From: Rhodothermota bacterium
Lineage (GTDB): Bacteria > Hydrogenedentota > Hydrogenedentia > Hydrogenedentales > GCA-2746185
Assembly: GCA_009885415.1 (NCBI GenBank)
Contig: VFKU01000406.1
Location: forward strand, 1 to 5,510
Length of the DNA: 5,510 nt
Reading direction: 5' to 3'
The notes below the pieces were generated by a model, which worked only from the letters and a program-made list of their open reading frames with translations, was not told the DNA's origin and did not search any database. Below are positions 1-5,510 of the stretch, piece after piece (the stretch's first letter is position 1; each line of letters starts with the position of its first letter). Position numbers and translations under genes: made by a program.

Positions 1-1998
1 CGCCGCGGTCCCGAATCGAGATCCTTTCGTATTCTAGTGGCGACCTCGCTCGTCCTGACGGGCCTAATGGCCCGAGCCTTCGCCGCCGACCCGCCCGTCT
101 TCGAGACCGATGTTCTCCCCCTCGTCGCGACGTATTGCATGGACTGTCACAACGCGATCGACAAGAAGGGTGAGCTCGACCTCGAACGTTTCGAGTCGAT
201 GGCGATGGTGCAGGACGCGATCGCGTTGTGGCAGCGGGCCGCCATGCGCGTCGACAAATATGAGATGCCGCCGAAGGAAAAACCGCAGCCGACCGCCGAG
301 GAAAAAGCGGTCATCGCCGCATGGGCGACTTCGCTCACGGCGAACAACGCGGATTGTCAGTCACTGGCGAGCGAGGAGTCGGTGAACTGGTGGCCGGGCT
401 ATGTGATGAGCCGGCGGCTGAACCGGAACGAATACGAGAACACCGTCCGCGATCTGCTTGGCGTAAACGTCGAACTCGCGCAGTTATTTCCGGCGGACGG
501 CGCGGGCGGCGAGGGTTTCGACAATAACGGCAGCGCGCTGTTCCTCTCCGCGATCCAAATTGAAAAATATCTCGATGCGGCCGATCTCGCGATGGACGCG
601 GTGTTGCCGGGACCGAAGCGGGACCGTGCGGATTCGCTCGACGACTATCCGCGCCGCGCATCGAAGGAAGCGCGCCGCGAATTGGTGATCGCCAAACCCG
701 GCCTACGCCAGACGCCGCGCGAGGCGGCGAAAATAGTATTGACCGATTTTGCCGCGCGGACGTGGCGGCGGCCGGTGGACAACTCCGAAGTCGAGCGCTT
801 GCTAGAAATGTTCGACCGCGCCCACGAGCGGGGCGATGGCTATGCGGCCTCGCTACGGTTGGCGATCAAGGCGGCGCTCGTCTCGCCGAATTTCCTTTTT
901 CTCGCCGAGCCTGAACCGCCCCGCGCGGGCGTGTATGAACTCGGCGACTATCCTCTTGCGGCCCGCCTGTCGTATTTCCTGTGGAGTTCGATGCCGGACG
1001 ACGAGCTGCGCGCGCTGGCCACCGAAGGCACACTTCACGACGAAAGCACGATCACCGCGCAGACACTGCGGATGCTGCGTGATCCGAAATCGAAGTCGCT
1101 CGGTGAACTTTTCGCCGGCCAGTGGCTCGGCATCAGCCAGCTTGGCGAGACGATCAAGCCCGACGCGGCGCGCTATCCCGAATTCAACGACGCCCTGCTC
1201 GACGCGATGCGCGCAGAGACGGCACTCGTGTTTGGCCGGATTGTCCGCGAGGACCGAAGCCTGCTGGAGTTGATCGACGCGGACTACACCTACACCAACG
1301 CCGAGCTTGCCGCGCTCTACGGCATCGAGGGCGTTGCCGGCGACGAGATGCGCCTCGTGCCGCTGACGGACCACTCGCGCGGCGGAGTCCTCGGCATGGC
1401 CGCGGTGCTCACGGCGACCTCGCATCCGCTGCGGACGAGTCCGGTCTTGCGCGGCCAATGGGTGCTCGGGCAGTTGCTCGGCGACGCCGTGCCGCCTCCG
1501 CCGCCGAACGTGCCCAAGTTGCCCGACGACGAGCGGCAGTTCACCGCCAAAAGCCTGCGCGAACAGCTCGAAGCGCACCGCAGCAACCCGGACTGCGCCG
1601 GGTGTCACAGCCGGATGGATCCGATCGGCTTCGGCCTGGAAAACTTCGACCCGATCGGCCGGTGGCGCACGGACGCTGCGGGGCAACCCGTCGACGCGAG
1701 GGGCGAGTTGCCGTCGGGCGAGAAATTCACCGGGCCGACAGAACTCAAGCAGATATTGCTTGTGCGAAAGGACCAATTTGCGCGGAATTTGTCGCGGAAA
1801 ATGTTGGGCTACGCGCTCGGCCGCTCGCTAACGCAGTACGACGAGTGCGTGGTCGACCATTGCCTCACGGCGCTGAAGGAAAACGAGTACCGGCCCTCGG
1901 CGCTGTTTACGCAGATCGTTTTGAGTTATCCTTTCCGCCACCGGTTCAGCGGCGGCGAAGCCGCCACGGAGACCACCAGTGCACGTTCCTCGGAATAA
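1..1998 (+). CDS. Exported planctomycete-type cytochrome c protein (PSCyt1-DUF1587-DUF1595-DUF1592-DUF1588-DUF1585), 5' end outside window
   Basis: Residues are counted from the GTG codon at 37. The order of blocks matches the multidomain cytochrome family first described in Rhodopirellula: PSCyt1 with heme-type motif CMDCH at 34-38; DUF1587 from about 126 (RRLNRNEYENTVRDLLG); DUF1595 about 229-290; DUF1592 about 302-425; DUF1588 about 448-545, with the typical proline run (VPPPPPNVP) and a second motif CAGCH at 520-524; DUF1585 about 568-640. Family function is unknown; covalent heme c and a periplasmic electron-transfer role are inferred from the CxxCH motifs. The frame is open to base 1. 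Codons upstream of GTG 37 encode an arginine-containing stretch (RRGPESRSFR) followed by the hydrophobic ILVATSLVLTGLMARAFA and an AxA-type cleavage site. That makes a complete Sec signal peptide, whereas starting at 37 would remove its positive n-region and has no ribosome-binding site. The true start therefore probably lies just before the window. The stop overlaps the next gene. Family assignment is firm; the biochemical role is not known. Confidence 0.93.
   Translation, partial: RRGPESRSFRILVATSLVLTGLMARAFAADPPVFETDVLPLVATYCMDCHNAIDKKGELDLERFESMAMVQDAIALWQRAAMRVDKYEMPPKEKPQPTAEEKAVIAAWATSLTANNADCQSLASEESVNWWPGYVMSRRLNRNEYENTVRDLLGVNVELAQLFPADGAGGEGFDNNGSALFLSAIQIEKYLDAADLAMDAVLPGPKRDRADSLDDYPRRASKEARRELVIAKPGLRQTPREAAKIVLTDFAARTWRRPVDNSEVERLLEMFDRAHERGDGYAASLRLAIKAALVSPNFLFLAEPEPPRAGVYELGDYPLAARLSYFLWSSMPDDELRALATEGTLHDESTITAQTLRMLRDPKSKSLGELFAGQWLGISQLGETIKPDAARYPEFNDALLDAMRAETALVFGRIVREDRSLLELIDADYTYTNAELAALYGIEGVAGDEMRLVPLTDHSRGGVLGMAAVLTATSHPLRTSPVLRGQWVLGQLLGDAVPPPPPNVPKLPDDERQFTAKSLREQLEAHRSNPDCAGCHSRMDPIGFGLENFDPIGRWRTDAAGQPVDARGELPSGEKFTGPTELKQILLVRKDQFARNLSRKMLGYALGRSLTQYDECVVDHCLTALKENEYRPSALFTQIVLSYPFRHRFSGGEAATETTSARSSE
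1968..1971 (+). promoter_or_regulatory. Ribosome-binding site (GGAG) for the DUF1552 gene
   Basis: GGAG lies 7 bases before the GTG at 1979, inside the end of the upstream coding region. It supports the GTG start over the internal ATG at 2021, which would cut off the twin-arginine motif. Confidence 0.65.
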
Positions 1999-3352
1999 CT
2001 GGCAGATATCGCGCCGGACCATGCTGCGCGGCATGGGCGCGGCGATGGCGCTGCCATTACTCGAAGCGATGGCGCCCGCCACAACGCGCGCGGCGATGTC
2101 CGCCCCGAAGCCGCCCGTCCGCATGGCCTGTCTCTATTTCCCGAATGGCGTCTGGCAGAAGTCGTGGATACCCGAGGCGGCCGGTGCGGAGTATCAGCTG
2201 CCGTATTCGCTCGAACCGCTCGCGGACTTCAAGTCCCGCCTCAACATCCTCTCCGGACTCGACAAGAAAAACAGCCGCGGCGGAGACGGTCACTACGCCA
2301 AGACGGCGAACTTCCTCACCGGCGAACACGTCGCCAAGACAACCGGCAAGGACATCAGCGCGGGCGGCGTCTCGATGGACCAACTCGCCGCGAGCAAACT
2401 CGGCCACTTCACTCCCCTGCCCTCACTCGAACTCGGCATCGACCCCGTCATCTCCGGCATCGACAGCAACGTCGGCTACACGCGGCTGTACGGCTCGTAC
2501 ATTTCGTGGCGCTCGGCGAACCTGCCGGTCGCCAAGGAGATCAACCCGCGCTTCGCCTTCGAGCGGCTCTTCGGCGCGAAGGACGCCTCTGGTCACGCCC
2601 GGCGTTCGCGGCGCGACGAGGACAACCGCAGTTTGCTCGACATGGTGCTGCGCGATGCGGCCGACCTGCGCGCGCAACTGGGCCGCGACGACCAGGTGAA
2701 GCTGGATGAGTACCTCGAGTCGGTCCGCGCGGTCGAGACGCGGATCGACTTCGCGCTCAAGCCCGATCCGCGCGACTGGAAGCCGGAAGATCTACCGGTA
2801 TTACCGACCGCGCCGGGCGAAAAAACTCCCGTCGATTTCAAAGAACACATCACGCTCATGCTCGACCTCATGGCGCTCGCCTTCCAGACCGACTCGACGC
2901 GGGTGCTCTCGTTCATGTTCGCCAACGACGTCTCCGGGCGGAATTTCTCCTTCCTGCCGGGCGTCCCCGGCGGGCACCACGACATGTCACACCACGAGGA
3001 CAAGGAAGAAAAAGCGAAGGCCTACGCGGAGATCACGCGCTGGCACGCAGGCCAGCTAGCGTATCTGCTGAAAAAACTCGACTCGATCCGCGAAGGCGAG
3101 GGCACGCTCCTCGATAACTCGATGATCCTTTTCGGCTCGAGCATCTCCGACGGCAACAGCCACAATCCGAACAACCTCCCCATCATTCTCGCCGGCGGCG
3201 GAGGCGGCGCGCTCAAGACCGGCCAGCACATTGCCAGCCCCAAAGAAACGCCACTGTGCAACCTGTACGTCAGCATGCTGAATGCCTTCGGCGTCCCCAC
3301 CACCGACTTCGGCGACAGCACGGGGGCGATCAAGGAATTGATGCCGGCCTAA
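1979..3352 (+). CDS. DUF1552 family protein with twin-arginine signal
   Basis: This is a 457-residue protein, full length for DUF1552. The N-terminus has a twin-arginine motif (SRRTMLRG, residues 11-18), a hydrophobic stretch (about 19-31) and a likely cleavage near 38-40, so export through Tat is predicted. Family landmarks follow: YFPNGVW (53-59), LSGLDKKNSRGGDGHYAK with His105, EINPRFAFERLFG, LDEYLESVRAVETRI, LMLDLMALAFQTDSTRV, a histidine cluster GHHDMSHH (332-339), LLDNSMILFGSSISDGNSHN with Asp391 and His395, and NLPIILAGGGGG. The GTG start is chosen because it keeps the RR motif and has GGAG 7 bases upstream; the ATG at 2021 begins after the arginines. The gene overlaps the cytochrome gene by 20 bases, an arrangement suggesting translational coupling and a joint function. 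DUF1552 genes commonly neighbour DUF1592/DUF1588 genes. No reaction is established; the conserved His/Asp residues could form a metal site, which is inference. Confidence 0.94.
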   Translation: MHVPRNNWQISRRTMLRGMGAAMALPLLEAMAPATTRAAMSAPKPPVRMACLYFPNGVWQKSWIPEAAGAEYQLPYSLEPLADFKSRLNILSGLDKKNSRGGDGHYAKTANFLTGEHVAKTTGKDISAGGVSMDQLAASKLGHFTPLPSLELGIDPVISGIDSNVGYTRLYGSYISWRSANLPVAKEINPRFAFERLFGAKDASGHARRSRRDEDNRSLLDMVLRDAADLRAQLGRDDQVKLDEYLESVRAVETRIDFALKPDPRDWKPEDLPVLPTAPGEKTPVDFKEHITLMLDLMALAFQTDSTRVLSFMFANDVSGRNFSFLPGVPGGHHDMSHHEDKEEKAKAYAEITRWHAGQLAYLLKKLDSIREGEGTLLDNSMILFGSSISDGNSHNPNNLPIILAGGGGGALKTGQHIASPKETPLCNLYVSMLNAFGVPTTDFGDSTGAIKELMPA

Positions 3353-3353
3353 C

Positions 3354-3424
3354 GGGAGGGTCGCGCTCCTGCGCGACCGTGTGCCATCATGTGCGCTGCG
3401 GTCGCGCGGGAGCGCGACCCTCCC
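3354..3424. repeat. REP/BIME-like double-hairpin inverted repeat between operon genes
   Basis: Two 26-base arms (3354-3379 and 3399-3424) are reverse complements except for one T/G position (3370 against 3408), which is a G-U wobble in RNA. The loop is 19 bases (3380-3398). Each arm is also a hairpin by itself: GGTCGCGC-TCCT-GCGCGACC at 3359-3378 and GGTCGCGC-GGGA-GCGCGACC at 3400-3419. Two small hairpins in inverted orientation are the arrangement of REP pairs (BIMEs). The element starts two bases after the stop codon of the DUF1552 gene and ends three bases before the ribosome-binding site of the next gene, so it fills the spacer. It could act as a transcript processing, stabilising or partial termination element, or be a non-autonomous mobile repeat. 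No T-run follows it, so it is not a classical intrinsic terminator. Only one copy is in the window, so repeat-family status is inferred from structure. Confidence 0.85.
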
Positions 3425-3427
3425 ACC

Positions 3428-3433
3428 AAGGAG
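3428..3433 (+). promoter_or_regulatory. Ribosome-binding site (AAGGAG) for the isomerase-like gene
   Basis: AAGGAG lies 10 bases before the ATG at 3444 and three bases after the inverted repeat. It fixes the start at 3444. The longer reading from a GTG at 3381 would begin in the repeat loop, with no ribosome-binding site, and would put 21 extra residues before the twin-arginine motif. Confidence 0.75.
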
Positions 3434-3443
3434 CTTGCCCGCC

Positions 3444-4394
3444 ATGGATCGTCGTGATTTCTTGAAGACCGGCGTGGCCGCGTCCGCCGCTACGCTGGCT
3501 GCCGGTGCGAGTGCGACGGCGGCCGAGGCGGCAAAGTCCAAGCCGCAGCGCTTCCAGAAGGGCGCGAGCCCCTGGGCGATGATCATGAACTCGGCGACCA
3601 TTCGCCCCGTGCCGCTGAAGGACCAGGTGCGCATGGTCGCCGAGACCGGCTGGGACGGCATCGAGCCGTGGATGGACGCGCTCGAGAAATTCGACGCCGA
3701 GGGCGGCGATGTGAAGGCGCTCGGGCGCGAGATCGAGGATCGCGGCCTGCGCATCGCCAACATCATCGGCCTGTGGGACGGTATGCCAGAGGGCGACGAG
3801 GCCTTCGCGGCGTCGCTCCCGATGTCGCGCAAGCGCATGAAGCTCGCGGCGGATCTCGGCTCGCCCTATGTCGCGGCGCTGCCGCTGCCCGACCGCGAAA
3901 ACTTCAACCTCGCCGACGCGGCGATCCGCTACCGCGAACTCGTCAAGATTGGCCGCGAGGAATACGGCATCCAGCCGATCATGGAATTCGTCAGCGTGTT
4001 CAAGAGCGTCACGCGGCTCGGCCAGGCGGCCGCGATCGCGCTCGATGCCGACACGCCGCACGCCTACGTGCTGCCGGATACCTTCCACATGTGGAAAGGC
4101 GGCGGCGGCTTCGCCGGCATCGCGCGTTTGCAGGGCGACTTCATCGCCGACTTCCACTGGAACGACGTCCCGCCCGGCGTCACGCCCAAGGACGCGAACG
4201 ACGGCACGCGCATCATGCCCGGCGACGGCATCCTCCCGCTCACGCAATGCCTCAAGGACCTGCAAACCATCGGCTACACGCGCGGCCTCTCGCTCGAAAT
4301 CTTCAACAAGGAATACTGGGCGATAGACGCCAAAAAAGTCTGCGAAATCGGCCTGCGCAAAATGCTGGAGAACGTCGCCACCGCGGGGGTGTGA
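3444..4394 (+). CDS. Tat-exported sugar phosphate isomerase/epimerase-like TIM-barrel protein (AP endonuclease 2 / xylose isomerase-like)
   Basis: This is a 316-residue protein. It opens with MDRRDFLKTG, an almost ideal twin-arginine motif at residues 3-8, then an alanine-rich hydrophobic segment to about residue 30, so the mature enzyme should be periplasmic. The rest fits the xylose isomerase-like TIM barrel (PF01261): an early GWDGIEPW strand, then the usual divalent-metal ligands in order, Glu181 (IMEF), Asp212 and His215 (DTFHMW), His238 (DFHWNDV) and Glu285 (SLEIFN). All expected ligand positions are filled, so the barrel is probably active. Family members isomerise or epimerise sugars and related polyols; the substrate cannot be read here. 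The gene follows the DUF1552 gene by 91 bases, most of which is the inverted repeat, and shares its direction, so co-transcription is likely. A downstream hairpin marks the probable operon end. The fold is confident; the exact reaction is unknown. Confidence 0.92.
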   Translation: MDRRDFLKTGVAASAATLAAGASATAAEAAKSKPQRFQKGASPWAMIMNSATIRPVPLKDQVRMVAETGWDGIEPWMDALEKFDAEGGDVKALGREIEDRGLRIANIIGLWDGMPEGDEAFAASLPMSRKRMKLAADLGSPYVAALPLPDRENFNLADAAIRYRELVKIGREEYGIQPIMEFVSVFKSVTRLGQAAAIALDADTPHAYVLPDTFHMWKGGGGFAGIARLQGDFIADFHWNDVPPGVTPKDANDGTRIMPGDGILPLTQCLKDLQTIGYTRGLSLEIFNKEYWAIDAKKVCEIGLRKMLENVATAGV

Positions 4395-4406
4395 CAAGAA
4401 GCTCAA

Positions 4407-4438
4407 ACGACGGACGACGGAATTCCATCGTCCGTCGT
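4407..4438. terminator. Probable terminator hairpin between convergent genes
   Basis: The 11-base arms ACGACGGACGA (4407-4417) and TCGTCCGTCGT (4428-4438) pair perfectly. The 10-base loop contains the palindrome GGAATTCC (4419-4426), which adds two more pairs after one C/A mismatch. It starts 12 bases after the stop of the isomerase-like gene and lies between two genes facing each other, so it could serve both. The T-rich tract after it (CAATTTCGTGTTTAG) is weak on the plus strand, so efficient intrinsic termination is not certain. The remainder of the 142-base spacer, 4439-4536, shows no gene. Confidence 0.6.
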
Positions 4439-4536
4439 CTCAATTTCGTGTTTAGTCGCGATGCCGGCCGCGCTCAGGCGCGCATGATCCAAACCCTCCC
4501 AAGCTGACGGACAGTGTACTCCCGTTTTCGGGCGGA

Positions 4537-5007
4537 TCAACGAAGGTGCGTCACAAGCTCGAACGCCCCGTTAATGGCCTGGACCCGATAAGCGAAGATG
4601 GCCTCGATATCGCGCTTGACCAGCAGCGCATGAACGACCTCGCCCAGCGGGCCGAAGGGCATCGCGTAGCGCACCGCGTCACGGACGATCGTGTCATCGC
4701 CCGCCTTCTCGAAGGTGTGCGTGTGGTGCCAGAGGGAGTACGGACCGCGGAGCTGTACGTCGACGAAGCGATGCGGCGGATCGTATTCGGTAATGAGCGT
4801 CGTCCAGCGCATCGGTACGCCGTGCACGCGCACGACATAGTCGATCGCGGAGCCGGCGTGCATGGGGATGGGCGAGGGCGTGAGGAATTGCATGCGCATC
4901 CACGGCGGGGTGACACGCTCGAGGTTTTCCGGCCTGGCGAAATACGCGAAGACTTCGTCGAGCGGCCGGGCGACGCGCTGCTCGCGTTTCAGGGTGTGCA
5001 TGCGCAT
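4537..5007 (-). CDS. SRPBCC family protein (polyketide cyclase/dehydrase-like ligand-binding fold)
   Basis: This is a 156-residue protein when started at the ATG at 5007, which has AGGAG 10 bases upstream; a longer reading from a GTG at 5034 would start before that ribosome-binding site. Recognisable family segments are an early helix region with FARPENLERVTPPW (23-36), IDYVVRVHGVPMRW (55-68), PPHRFVDVQLRGPY (77-90), the H-rich WHHTHTFE (93-100) and a C-terminal helix beginning MPFGPLG (116-122). These match the small single-domain SRPBCC proteins often labelled cyclase/dehydrase or CDP-paratose 2-epimerase-like. The fold holds a hydrophobic ligand in a deep cavity; no ligand or reaction is known for this group. 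There is no signal peptide or membrane segment, so it is cytoplasmic. It runs opposite to the upstream operon and follows two small minus-strand genes; a functional link to either is not evident. Confidence 0.9.
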   Translation of the reverse strand: MRMHTLKREQRVARPLDEVFAYFARPENLERVTPPWMRMQFLTPSPIPMHAGSAIDYVVRVHGVPMRWTTLITEYDPPHRFVDVQLRGPYSLWHHTHTFEKAGDDTIVRDAVRYAMPFGPLGEVVHALLVKRDIEAIFAYRVQAINGAFELVTHLR

Positions 5008-5017
5008 GGTTGCAAGG

Positions 5018-5022
5018 CTCCT
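5018..5022 (-). promoter_or_regulatory. Ribosome-binding site (AGGAG) for the SRPBCC gene
   Basis: On the minus strand AGGAG precedes the ATG at 5007 by 10 bases. It decides between three candidate starts (5034, 5007, 5001) in favour of 5007. Confidence 0.65.
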
Positions 5023-5034
5023 AACTTCACGCAC

Positions 5035-5040
5035 ACTATA
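5035..5040 (-). promoter_or_regulatory. Possible -10 element (TATAGT) upstream of the SRPBCC gene
   Basis: On the minus strand TATAGT matches the sigma-70 -10 consensus at five of six positions. It lies 27 bases before the ATG, in an otherwise GC-rich spacer. No -35 match is seen at 17 bases spacing, so this is a weak call. If real, the SRPBCC gene is transcribed separately from the small gene upstream of it. Confidence 0.3.
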
Positions 5041-5101
5041 CGCTACACGCGCGCGCTGGCGCGGGCGGGGACACGCTCGATTCTAGCCAGGCCGCGGCGA
5101 C

Positions 5102-5275
5102 CTACTGCTCGCCGATTACGTTCCAGACCGTGGTGAGAGTCCAGCCGGTGCGTTCGGCGCCGCGGTAGGTGCTGGTGATGGCGCCGGCTTTGAGGCGCAG
5201 GCGTTGCTCTTCTTTGAGGCGCGGCTCGGCGATGCCGCGCGGAAATTTTTCGTAGGTCTCGATGGTGGCGGGCAT
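5102..5275 (-). CDS. Small hypothetical protein, 57 residues
   Basis: The reading frame runs from the ATG at 5275 to a TAG at 5102-5104 and is preceded by AAGGAG with 7-base spacing, the best ribosome-binding site in the window. The product begins MPATIETYEKFPRG, has a charged middle (residues about 18-29, PRLKEEQRLRLK) and ends with a Trp/Thr-rich tail, GWTLTTVWNVIGEQ. Third codon positions are mostly G or C, as in the neighbouring genes. There is no signal peptide, membrane segment or cysteine, so a small soluble cytoplasmic protein is expected. I do not recognise the family. It starts 44 bases after the stop of another minus-strand gene and ends 94 bases before the SRPBCC gene, so it may share a transcript with either. 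The ribosome-binding site and codon pattern argue for a true gene; no function can be proposed. Confidence 0.7.
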   Translation of the reverse strand: MPATIETYEKFPRGIAEPRLKEEQRLRLKAGAITSTYRGAERTGWTLTTVWNVIGEQ

Positions 5276-5282
5276 GGCGGGT

Positions 5283-5288
5283 CTCCTT
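5283..5288 (-). promoter_or_regulatory. Ribosome-binding site (AAGGAG) for the 57-residue gene
   Basis: On the minus strand AAGGAG lies 7 bases before the ATG at 5275, near-ideal sequence and spacing. It is the main evidence that this short frame is translated. Confidence 0.7.
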
Positions 5289-5319
5289 CAGGTCGATCCA
5301 GAATCGTAGGCGCGGATTT

Positions 5320-5510
5320 TCATTTCGTGGATTGCGATTCGATCGCGGCCTTCCAGAGTTCGAGGTTGGACTCGGAGCGATCGCGCAGCAGGACGAGAAT
5401 GAATTTCAGGACGGCACGCGCGTTGATGTCGTTCGCGGGGCCGGAGAGTTTCGTTGAGGCCGCGCTGAGCGGCGTACCGCCAAGACGGCCTTGGACGGCG
5501 GTGGTGACAG
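5320..5510 (-). CDS. Hypothetical protein, C-terminal part only (start beyond right edge)
   Basis: A minus-strand frame enters from the right edge and runs 62 codons to a TGA at 5320-5322. The visible tail includes VTTAVQGRLGGTPLSAAS, then KLSGPANDINARAV, a short hydrophobic run (KFILVLL) and a charged amphipathic end, RDRSESNLELWKAAIES. No start codon with a ribosome-binding site is seen inside the window, so the gene's 5' part is missing. The composition looks like real protein and the frame is open across the whole stretch, but no family is recognised. The stop lies 44 bases before the start of the 57-residue gene, with both in the same direction, so the two are probably co-transcribed. 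The short length makes this less certain than the full genes. Confidence 0.55.
   Translation of the reverse strand, partial: VTTAVQGRLGGTPLSAASTKLSGPANDINARAVLKFILVLLRDRSESNLELWKAAIESQSTK

Noticed and set aside
853..1776. Minus-strand open frame of 307 codons opposite the cytochrome-like gene
   Set aside because: It is an antisense shadow of a well-conserved multidomain gene, with no recognisable motifs.
1122..2699. Long plus-strand open frame of 525 codons spanning the junction of the first two genes
   Set aside because: It is Arg/Ala/Pro-rich, has no recognisable domain, and overlaps two firmly identified genes in another frame; GC-rich DNA commonly gives such open frames.
3354..3424. Reading the inverted repeat as a CRISPR unit or as a simple intrinsic terminator
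   Set aside because: There is one palindromic element only, with no repeat-spacer array, and no T-run follows the stem; a REP-like pair fits better.
3381..3443. Upstream GTG start for the isomerase-like protein
   Set aside because: It begins in the loop of the inverted repeat without a ribosome-binding site and would bury the twin-arginine motif; ATG 3444 has AAGGAG 10 bases before it.
3387..4406. Minus-strand open frame of 339 codons opposite the isomerase-like gene
   Set aside because: It mirrors the codon structure of the plus-strand gene, crosses the inverted repeat, and its translation has no domain pattern; the plus strand has a Tat motif and metal ligands.
4398..4507. Extension of a plus-strand open frame past the isomerase-like gene into the spacer
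   Set aside because: It is only the tail of a shadow frame overlapping the isomerase gene; the spacer shows no start with a ribosome-binding site or protein-like composition.
4521..4532. Small hairpin CCCG-TTTT-CGGG next to the end of the SRPBCC gene
   Set aside because: Only four base pairs and no T-tract on the minus strand; too weak to call a terminator.
4546..5136. Plus-strand open frame of 196 codons opposite the SRPBCC gene
   Set aside because: The minus strand carries clear SRPBCC family segments and a good ribosome-binding site; the plus-strand translation shows no family pattern.

Overview
The window is GC-rich and gene-dense. It looks like chromosomal DNA from the Planctomycetota/Verrucomicrobiota (PVC) group. 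The first two genes encode a planctomycete-type cytochrome c protein (PSCyt1-DUF1587-DUF1595-DUF1592-DUF1588-DUF1585 architecture) and its usual partner, a DUF1552 protein. These families are greatly expanded in that group. Acidobacteriota and Myxococcota also carry them, so the phylum is an inference. There is no sign of phage, plasmid, CRISPR or insertion-sequence genes.

Layout, left to right. (1) Bases 1-1998 (+): a Sec-exported protein with two CxxCH motifs, whose 5' end lies outside the window. (2) 1979-3352 (+): a Tat-exported DUF1552 protein, overlapping gene 1 by 20 bases and so probably translationally coupled. (3) 3354-3424: a striking inverted repeat with two 26-base arms, each of which is itself a hairpin. 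It fills almost the whole gap between genes 2 and 3. (4) 3444-4394 (+): a Tat-exported xylose-isomerase-like TIM-barrel protein (sugar phosphate isomerase/epimerase family). (5) 4407-4438: a hairpin between convergent transcription units, a probable terminator. (6) 4537-5007 (-): a cytoplasmic SRPBCC-fold protein. (7) 5102-5275 (-): a 57-residue hypothetical protein with a very good ribosome-binding site. (8) 5320-5510 (-): the C-terminal 62 codons of another gene running off the right edge.

Genes 1-3 read as one plus-strand operon whose products all act outside the cytoplasm. The cytochrome-like protein goes out through Sec, as c-type heme attachment requires, and its two partners carry twin-arginine signals. 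A joint role in periplasmic, possibly oxidative, processing of a carbohydrate or other organic substrate is plausible but unproven, because the DUF families have no settled biochemical function. The minus-strand genes form a separate group with no clear functional link to the operon. The least explained items are the double-hairpin repeat and the two small unrecognised minus-strand genes.
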